Source: PALSA-911 sp963743035 (GTDB lineage: Bacteria; Pseudomonadota; Alphaproteobacteria; Acetobacterales; Acetobacteraceae). Taken from it: a stretch of DNA of 64,000 nucleotides. Shown one piece after another: positions 59,300-64,000 of the stretch (positions within the stretch are counted from its first letter, which is position 1; the number at the start of each line of letters is the position of its first letter). The DNA lies in the NCBI GenBank assembly GCA_963743035.1, contig CAVUOB010000002.1:310001-374000 (forward strand), given 5' to 3'. The notes beneath the pieces are model-generated. The model did no database searches, was not told the origin of the DNA, and worked only from the letters and a program-made list of their open reading frames with translations. The position numbers and the translations under genes are program-made.

Positions 59300-60799
59300 T
59301 CACATCGCGGCCGCCAGGGCCTGCATTTCCTGGGGCGTGCGCGCAGCGCCCAGCACGTAGCGATCCGGGCGCAGCAGAACGGCGCCGGCGCCGGTCGCCT
59401 GCAGCCAGGCATTCGGTTCGGCATCGTCATCGGCCAGGACCGCCACGTCGCGCCGCGCCAGGCGGTCGAGCGTTTCTGCCGGCAGCGTCGCGGCAAAATC
59501 CGGCCGCAGCAGGGCGGCGAAGCGGTAGCCCACGCGGTCGTCCAGCCGGACGCCATCGGCCAGGACCGGCTGCGGCGCGATCTGGCCCGCAAGCTCACCC
59601 CAGCCGGCTTCGAGGCCAGGGCCGAGCCGCGGCTTTATCGAGCTCATCCGCACCGGCTCACCGCCCTCCAGTACGGAGCCGGGAAGAGCTGCCTGCATCG
59701 CCTTGGTGTTGATCAGGCCGCCCAGTCGCACCGCGAGTTCGATGTATTCGCGCACATGCGGCGCGCGTTCGGACTGGTAGGTGTCGAGCAAGGCATCATC
59801 GCTTTCGCCGCGCAGCACGCGGGCCAGTTTCCAGGCCAGATTGCCGGCATCGCGCATGCCCGCGCACATGCCCTGCCCCAGGAAGGGCGGCGTCAGATGC
59901 GCCGCATCCCCCGCCAGCAGCAGGCGCCCGTCGCGCCAGCGCGAGGCGATCATGGAATGGAAGGTATAGAGCGCGGTCCGCTCCAGATCGACATCCTCCG
60001 GCTCGACCCAGGGCTTCAGCAGCCGCAGCACATTGGCCGGCTCTGCAACCCTGTCCCCGTCCTCGTCCGCCAGCACGGTGATTTCCCAGCGCCGCCGGTC
60101 GCCGGTGCCGCGCACATAGGTCGCCGGGCGCAGGCTGCTGCAATGCTGCACGCTGTAATCGCCGAGGTCGGGCCGCGGCCGGCGCAGGATGGCATCGACC
60201 ACCAGCCAGCGCTCGTGAAAGCCGAGATCGTCCATCGGGGCGCCCATCAGGGAGCGCACCAGCGAACGCGCGCCGTCGCAACCCACCACATAGCGCGTCC
60301 GGTATTGGGCCGGGTGCCCGGAGGCATGGTCCCGGCAACGGACAAGGACGCCATCGGCTTCCCGCTCCAGCGCGACGACCTCGGTGCGCAGGTGAAGCGA
60401 GACCGTCGGCCAGCGCGCGAGCCCGCTGCGCAACACCTCTTCCAGCTCCGGCTGGTGGAACCGGTAGCTGGCGTACCAGGCCTGCGGTCCGACTTGCTGC
60501 GGGCGGGACCAGTCGAGCAGCAGCCGGCCCTGATCGTCCACGAATTTCATGCCCGGCGAGACGTGAACAAGCGGCTGCATCGCTTCCGCGAGGCCCACCG
60601 TTTGCAGCAGCCGCATCACCTCGTCATCGAAATGCACCGCGCGGGGAAGCGGGTAGATGTCCGCCTCGCGTTCCAGCACCACGGTGGCGATGCCCTGCAA
60701 CCCGAGAAGATTGGCCAGCAGCGCGCCCACCGGCCCGCAGCCGATGATGACGATATCCGTCTCGTACGACGGTTCCTGCGGGATTGTCTCGCTCGCCAT
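59300..60799 (-). CDS. FAD-dependent aromatic-ring hydroxylase, MhpA-like
   Basis: A class A flavoprotein monooxygenase of 499 residues. FAD-binding motif DIVIIGCGPVGALLANLLG (about 15-33), the DG motif (VVGCDGARSLVR) and the GD motif (RLLLAGDAAHLTPPFLGQGM) are present. Closest in layout to 3-(3-hydroxyphenyl)propionate hydroxylase (MhpA), which makes the 2,3-dihydroxy substrate of an extradiol dioxygenase. The start at 60797-60799 has AGGAGGAGAC upstream. First gene of the cluster and divergent from the IclR regulator. Confidence 0.88.
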   Translation of the reverse strand: MASETIPQEPSYETDIVIIGCGPVGALLANLLGLQGIATVVLEREADIYPLPRAVHFDDEVMRLLQTVGLAEAMQPLVHVSPGMKFVDDQGRLLLDWSRPQQVGPQAWYASYRFHQPELEEVLRSGLARWPTVSLHLRTEVVALEREADGVLVRCRDHASGHPAQYRTRYVVGCDGARSLVRSLMGAPMDDLGFHERWLVVDAILRRPRPDLGDYSVQHCSSLRPATYVRGTGDRRRWEITVLADEDGDRVAEPANVLRLLKPWVEPEDVDLERTALYTFHSMIASRWRDGRLLLAGDAAHLTPPFLGQGMCAGMRDAGNLAWKLARVLRGESDDALLDTYQSERAPHVREYIELAVRLGGLINTKAMQAALPGSVLEGGEPVRMSSIKPRLGPGLEAGWGELAGQIAPQPVLADGVRLDDRVGYRFAALLRPDFAATLPAETLDRLARRDVAVLADDDAEPNAWLQATGAGAVLLRPDRYVLGAARTPQEMQALAAAM

Positions 60800-60884
60800 G
60801 ATGTCTCCTCCTGGGCGGATTGATCCTGCCGTTGGCACGGAACTTCCCCTCCAGCGGGGTTCGTGGCAAAGCTCCATTTCAATC

Positions 60885-60901
60885 TGTCCACTGCGCGGAC
60901 A
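60885..60901. promoter_or_regulatory. Candidate IclR-family operator
   Basis: Inverted repeat TGTCC-N7-GGACA in the 131-bp region between the divergent hydroxylase and IclR genes. Size and place suit an IclR-type dimer site, but the sequence does not match the MhpR consensus I know. No clear -35/-10 pair was identified. Confidence 0.4.
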
Positions 60902-60930
60902 TCCGGGGATAATCGGGGGCCATCGAGGGC

Positions 60931-61707
60931 ATGCGACCCAAGCCGATCCGTTCCTTCTCTCGCGGCCTCGTGGTGCTGGAGGCGCTGAACCGTCATGGCA
61001 GCGCCACGGCGCTGACCATCGCGCGCGAGACCGGCGTGCCCAGGGCCACCGTCTATCGCCTGCTGCAAACGATGCTGGACGAGGGCTATATCGGCCGGGG
61101 CACCGACGACGACCGGTTCCATTTGCGGCTGAAAGTGCGCGCGCTGGCGGAGGGCTTCGAGGATGAGCAATGGGTGTCGGCCATCGCCGGACCGGCGCTT
61201 GCCGAATTGACCGAGCGGATCTCCTGGCCATGCGATGTCTCGACGCTCGAAGACCTCAAGATGGTCATTCGCGACACCACGCATCGCAGCGCACCCTTAT
61301 CGATCGACCGCAACATGGTGGGGCGGAAAATACCGATCCTCGGCAGTGCCGCCGGGATGGCTTACATAGCCTTCGCGCCGGCACAGGAACGGGAGGCCTT
61401 GCTCGATCTCCTGGCGCAGTCCGACGACCCGCAGGATGCCATGGCGCGGGATACGGCCCTGGTGTCGCGCATGATCGCTGCCACGCGGCGCCGCGGCTAC
61501 GGCCTGCGTCAGGGCGGGCAGATTTGGCCGCATACCGGGGCCTGCGCCCTGCCGATCCGGACCGGCAACCGCGTCCTCGGCTGCATCAACGTCATCTGGA
61601 TGGCCCGCGTCATCGGCTACAAGGAAGGCGTCCGGCGTTGGCTGGAGCCGCTACGCGAGACGAGGCGGCTGATCGAGCAGCGCCTGACCGGCGACCCTGG
61701 CCAGTGA
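60931..61707 (+). CDS. IclR-family transcriptional regulator (MhpR-like)
   Basis: A 258-residue regulator: N-terminal winged helix (SFSRGLVVLEALNRHGSATALTIARETGVPRATVYRLLQTMLDEGYI) and C-terminal effector domain (…IPILGSAAGMAYIAFAP…RGYGLRQGGQIWPHTGACALPI…LGCINVIWMA). Divergent orientation next to an MhpA-like hydroxylase suggests local control of the catabolic genes by a phenolic inducer, as MhpR does in E. coli. Activator or repressor cannot be told. Confidence 0.92.
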   Translation: MRPKPIRSFSRGLVVLEALNRHGSATALTIARETGVPRATVYRLLQTMLDEGYIGRGTDDDRFHLRLKVRALAEGFEDEQWVSAIAGPALAELTERISWPCDVSTLEDLKMVIRDTTHRSAPLSIDRNMVGRKIPILGSAAGMAYIAFAPAQEREALLDLLAQSDDPQDAMARDTALVSRMIAATRRRGYGLRQGGQIWPHTGACALPIRTGNRVLGCINVIWMARVIGYKEGVRRWLEPLRETRRLIEQRLTGDPGQ

Positions 61708-61922
61708 CAGATGCGAACCTGGAAGCCGGACAGAGGGTTGAGCCCGTCTGCTCCTGCCGCACTGTCAAATGGCCGCAGCGGACGACGAGGATGAGGTTCT
61801 CGACGTTCTGCTTGCCCCAACCGCTCCGGTATCCGAAGATCGGTTTCGTAATGAGATCCAGCGCGCGAAGAATGACCGGGACCAGATCCACGCTGGGTAG
61901 ATCCACCCTGGGTGAACAACGA
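61708..61922. other. 215-bp spacer with a 15-bp direct repeat
   Basis: Contains AGATCCACGCTGGGT (61884-61898) and AGATCCACCCTGGGT (61899-61913) head-to-tail, ending 10 bp before the next start codon. No gene is seen. Confidence 0.6.
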
Positions 61923-63152
61923 ATGAGCCGCCTGGTAGTACGCGGTGATCGACATGGCCTGGCGCGCCCGATCGGGTTCGCACTGGGTAGAATTGCGGCT
62001 ACGGCCGTTCTGGTCGTGACGCTTCGCGCCAATCCCGCGGCATCCCAGGGCCCCGCCGGGTCTCCGCTCGTCTCACAACCGGACCGTGTCTTCGCCGCGG
62101 CGGACCCCGTCAAGATCGAGTATTGGAAGCAGCATTGGCAACGGAATATCCTGAACGAGGCGCGCGCCCGCTACTGCGATACGCAGATGGGCGAGGAAAT
62201 CGGTTGGCTCATGTCGCCGGTGCTGAACGGTTTCTACTACGGCTACCTGCTCACCAGGGATCTTCAATGGATTGATCGGCTGGTCGACTGGACAGATTCC
62301 TGGGTCAGGCGCGGAGTGGTCGAGCCGGATGGCTTCGTCGGATGGCCGAAAATCGGCGCGGCCGGGACCGATGTCGACAGCCTGAACAGCTATTATGCCG
62401 ACAGCCTCCTGGGCGAAGCCATGGTATTGCGCCCTGTCGTGCTCATGGCGGCCTTGATACGCAAGGATACCGCCCTGAAAGCCCGATACGGCGGCAAGGC
62501 CGACGAGTACATCAAGCTGGCGCGGTCGATCTTCGAGAAATGGGACAGCCGCGGCGCCTGGCGTCCGGCCGGTGACGGGATCATGACAATCGTGCTTCCA
62601 TTCGGGATCGACCGGAAGACGGGGACATGGACCGACGGATACAAGGAACGGGCCGCACCCGAGCGGGGCTTTTCGCACCCCGACAACAAGGCCAACATGG
62701 TTGCGTCATGGTTGCTTGCCATGTTCGATGCGACCGGAGACAACGCCTACAAGGACAGGGCCGAGAAGTGGTTCAGGCTCATGAAGTCGCGTATGAGCGT
62801 CGGGTTCTGGGGAACGTATCGAATTTGGAACTACTGGGAGCCTGCGGGTGCCTGGGACTATCGCCCAAGCGGCGCTGCGAAGCACTGGATCGGCGTTCAC
62901 CCCAATGCCGGCTACTACGCGATCGACGTCGAGGCAATCGTCGGGGCCTATGAGCACGGCGTGGTTTTCACCGGGGACGATATCAAGCGCCTCATCAAGA
63001 CCGCCGCCGCCGAGTTCCGCCTGTGGCCCGCGCTGGCGCCCTATGACGAGGCGATCCGGCGGCAATTTGAGGACTCGCTGAAGCCGGACGGGTGGGAAGG
63101 GCTGGAACTCGTGCCGTGGTACTTGTCGCTTCAGGCCCGCAAGATTGATTAG
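61923..63152 (+). CDS. Secreted protein with a six-hairpin (alpha/alpha-toroid) glycosidase-like appearance, unknown function
   Basis: A 409-residue protein with a probable signal sequence (IAATAVLVVTLRANPAASQ). The body is helix-rich, with paired aromatic helices and loop motifs such as FYYGYLLTRDLQWIDRLVDW, NKANMVASWLLAMFDATGDNAYKDRAEKWFRLMK and HWIGVHPNAGYYAIDVEAIVGAYEHG. This resembles alpha/alpha-toroid glycoside hydrolases or polysaccharide lyases, but no family signature is certain. Codon use is less GC-biased than most neighbours, hinting at transfer. The longer upstream frame overlaps the regulator gene and is rejected. Confidence 0.65.
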   Translation: MSRLVVRGDRHGLARPIGFALGRIAATAVLVVTLRANPAASQGPAGSPLVSQPDRVFAAADPVKIEYWKQHWQRNILNEARARYCDTQMGEEIGWLMSPVLNGFYYGYLLTRDLQWIDRLVDWTDSWVRRGVVEPDGFVGWPKIGAAGTDVDSLNSYYADSLLGEAMVLRPVVLMAALIRKDTALKARYGGKADEYIKLARSIFEKWDSRGAWRPAGDGIMTIVLPFGIDRKTGTWTDGYKERAAPERGFSHPDNKANMVASWLLAMFDATGDNAYKDRAEKWFRLMKSRMSVGFWGTYRIWNYWEPAGAWDYRPSGAAKHWIGVHPNAGYYAIDVEAIVGAYEHGVVFTGDDIKRLIKTAAAEFRLWPALAPYDEAIRRQFEDSLKPDGWEGLELVPWYLSLQARKID

Positions 63153-63325
63153 CACCGGGGGTCTTGAGGGTGACCGTCATCGCACGGGTTTGCCCCCTGA
63201 AAAGAGCAAGCCGACCGCGGATGCGGCACGCGGACTGCCTCGCCCGCACGGACCGCTACCGCTGGGTGGCGGCGCTGTTTCGTGCCGGGCGAGACTGTGC
63301 GGCGTTGTGACAGGCTGATCGCGCC

Positions 63326-64000
63326 TCAGGCAGGCACCAGCGAGCAGCCGCGGCCCAATGGCGGCCAGGCTTCGGACGCTGGCGTCGTGGCCGTCAGCCT
63401 GTAGCAGGCCCAGGGGTCCTTGGTCTCCGCCGGGGACTTCACCTGGAACAGATAGGCGGGGAACAGGGTCCGCCCGTCGAGCCGGACCGAACCGGGGCCG
63501 AAGGCATCGTCGTCGCAAGGCATCTGTTTCATCCGCGCGACCACGGCGGCACCGTCCGTGGCCTGCGCCGCGCCCAGCGACGCGACCGCCTTGAGGTAAT
63601 GGCTCGCCCCACTGTAGCAGCCGGCCTGCAACATATTCGGCGGCGCCTTGTGGGGCATCTTCGGCCGCACCCGGCTGGTGAAGCCGCGCGTGCGATCGTT
63701 CAGGTCCCAATAGAATGTCTCGGTCAGATAGATGCCCTGTGCCTGCTCCGTGCCGAGTTCCTCGATATTGTTGATCGTCACGATCGGCGCGACCAGCCGC
63801 ATCGTCTTCGCCAGACCGAATTCATGCGTCTGCTTCACGCAATTCACCAGATCGGCGCCATTGGCGATCATGGCCAGCACGTTCGCCCCGCTCGCCTGCG
63901 CCTTCAGCAGATAGGACGAAAAATCGGTCGTCCCGGGAAAGGGGAACGGCGCGGAACCCAGTACCTTGCCGCCGGCCTCCTGCAGGAACTGGGTCGTGTC
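63326..64000 (-). CDS. ABC transporter substrate-binding protein, 5' end beyond the window
   Basis: C-terminal ~224 residues of a LivK-type binding protein (…DFSSYLLKAQASGANVLAMIANGADLVNCVKQTHEFGLAKTMRLVAPIVTI…TFYWDLNDRTRGFTSR…AYLFQVKSPAETKDPW…). The frame is open from 64000 to the stop at 63326-63328. It is related to the fragment at 1-185 and to 56120-57346, especially at the C-terminus. The ligand is unknown. Confidence 0.88.
   Translation of the reverse strand, partial: DTTQFLQEAGGKVLGSAPFPFPGTTDFSSYLLKAQASGANVLAMIANGADLVNCVKQTHEFGLAKTMRLVAPIVTINNIEELGTEQAQGIYLTETFYWDLNDRTRGFTSRVRPKMPHKAPPNMLQAGCYSGASHYLKAVASLGAAQATDGAAVVARMKQMPCDDDAFGPGSVRLDGRTLFPAYLFQVKSPAETKDPWACYRLTATTPASEAWPPLGRGCSLVPA

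Noticed and set aside
61170..61922. 251-residue N-terminal extension of the toroid-like protein
   Set aside because: It overlaps the IclR gene in another frame and has no similarity to a domain; a start at 61923 directly precedes a signal peptide.

Overview
The window is high-GC DNA from an alphaproteobacterium, most likely a member of the Acetobacteraceae (Rhodospirillales). This rests on the gene families present (NDUFA12, DUF1150 beside Hsp20, DUF2155 beside MlaD, IalB, DUF2336, DUF1223, glutaminyl-tRNA synthetase) and on many GC-rich intergenic palindromes; the family assignment is inference, not a database result. Most of the window is core chromosome. The accessory parts are 51.8-55.6 kb (three insertion sequences next to a tRNA-Gln gene) and 56-64 kb (an aromatic-compound catabolic cluster).

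Layout. 1-6.1 kb: tail of an ABC-transporter substrate-binding protein, an isoprenylcysteine-methyltransferase-like membrane protein, a frameshifted acyl-CoA synthetase, an M3 oligoendopeptidase and an ABC1/UbiB kinase; the last two are broken by about 15 small insertions. 6.1-8.3 kb: truA-fmt-def translation genes. 8.5-9.3 kb: heat-inducible hsp20-DUF1150 pair behind a ROSE-type RNA thermometer. 9.4-11.8 kb: otsB, DUF2155, a small protein, mlaD and NDUFA12. 12-17 kb: a ribonucleotide-reductase-like protein without a catalytic core, RidA, a FemAB/GNAT-like protein, a damaged EamA transporter and DUF72. 17.3-26 kb: CoA-transferase, glnS, a 2-oxoglutarate oxygenase, a multimodular chitinase, a methyltransferase and gloB. 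26-37 kb: DsbD, HrpB, a DegP-like protease with a two-component system, a large MscS channel. 37-43 kb: etfB-etfA-hbd, two related membrane proteins, dapE-dapD. 43.5-51.7 kb: a GGDEF protein, DUF2336, a methyltransferase, IalB, rlmN, argG and DUF1223.

How genes work together: EtfAB plus 3-hydroxyacyl-CoA dehydrogenase form a beta-oxidation operon; truA-fmt-def act in tRNA modification and translation initiation and its clean-up; dapD-dapE are consecutive lysine/diaminopimelate steps; the protease, response regulator and histidine kinase look like one envelope-stress unit. At 57.4-60.8 kb a flavin hydroxylase, a type I extradiol dioxygenase and an FAH-family enzyme run divergently from an IclR regulator and are accompanied by branched-chain-type substrate-binding proteins, which suggests uptake and meta-cleavage of a phenolic acid.

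The most unusual non-coding content is a family of about 260-290 bp foldback elements placed at gene 3' ends (17.0, 39.8 and, as a half copy, 49.5 kb). Their central core is inverted between the two full copies. A second theme is a run of short CTAG-bordered palindromes used as insertion sites by three unrelated insertion sequences.
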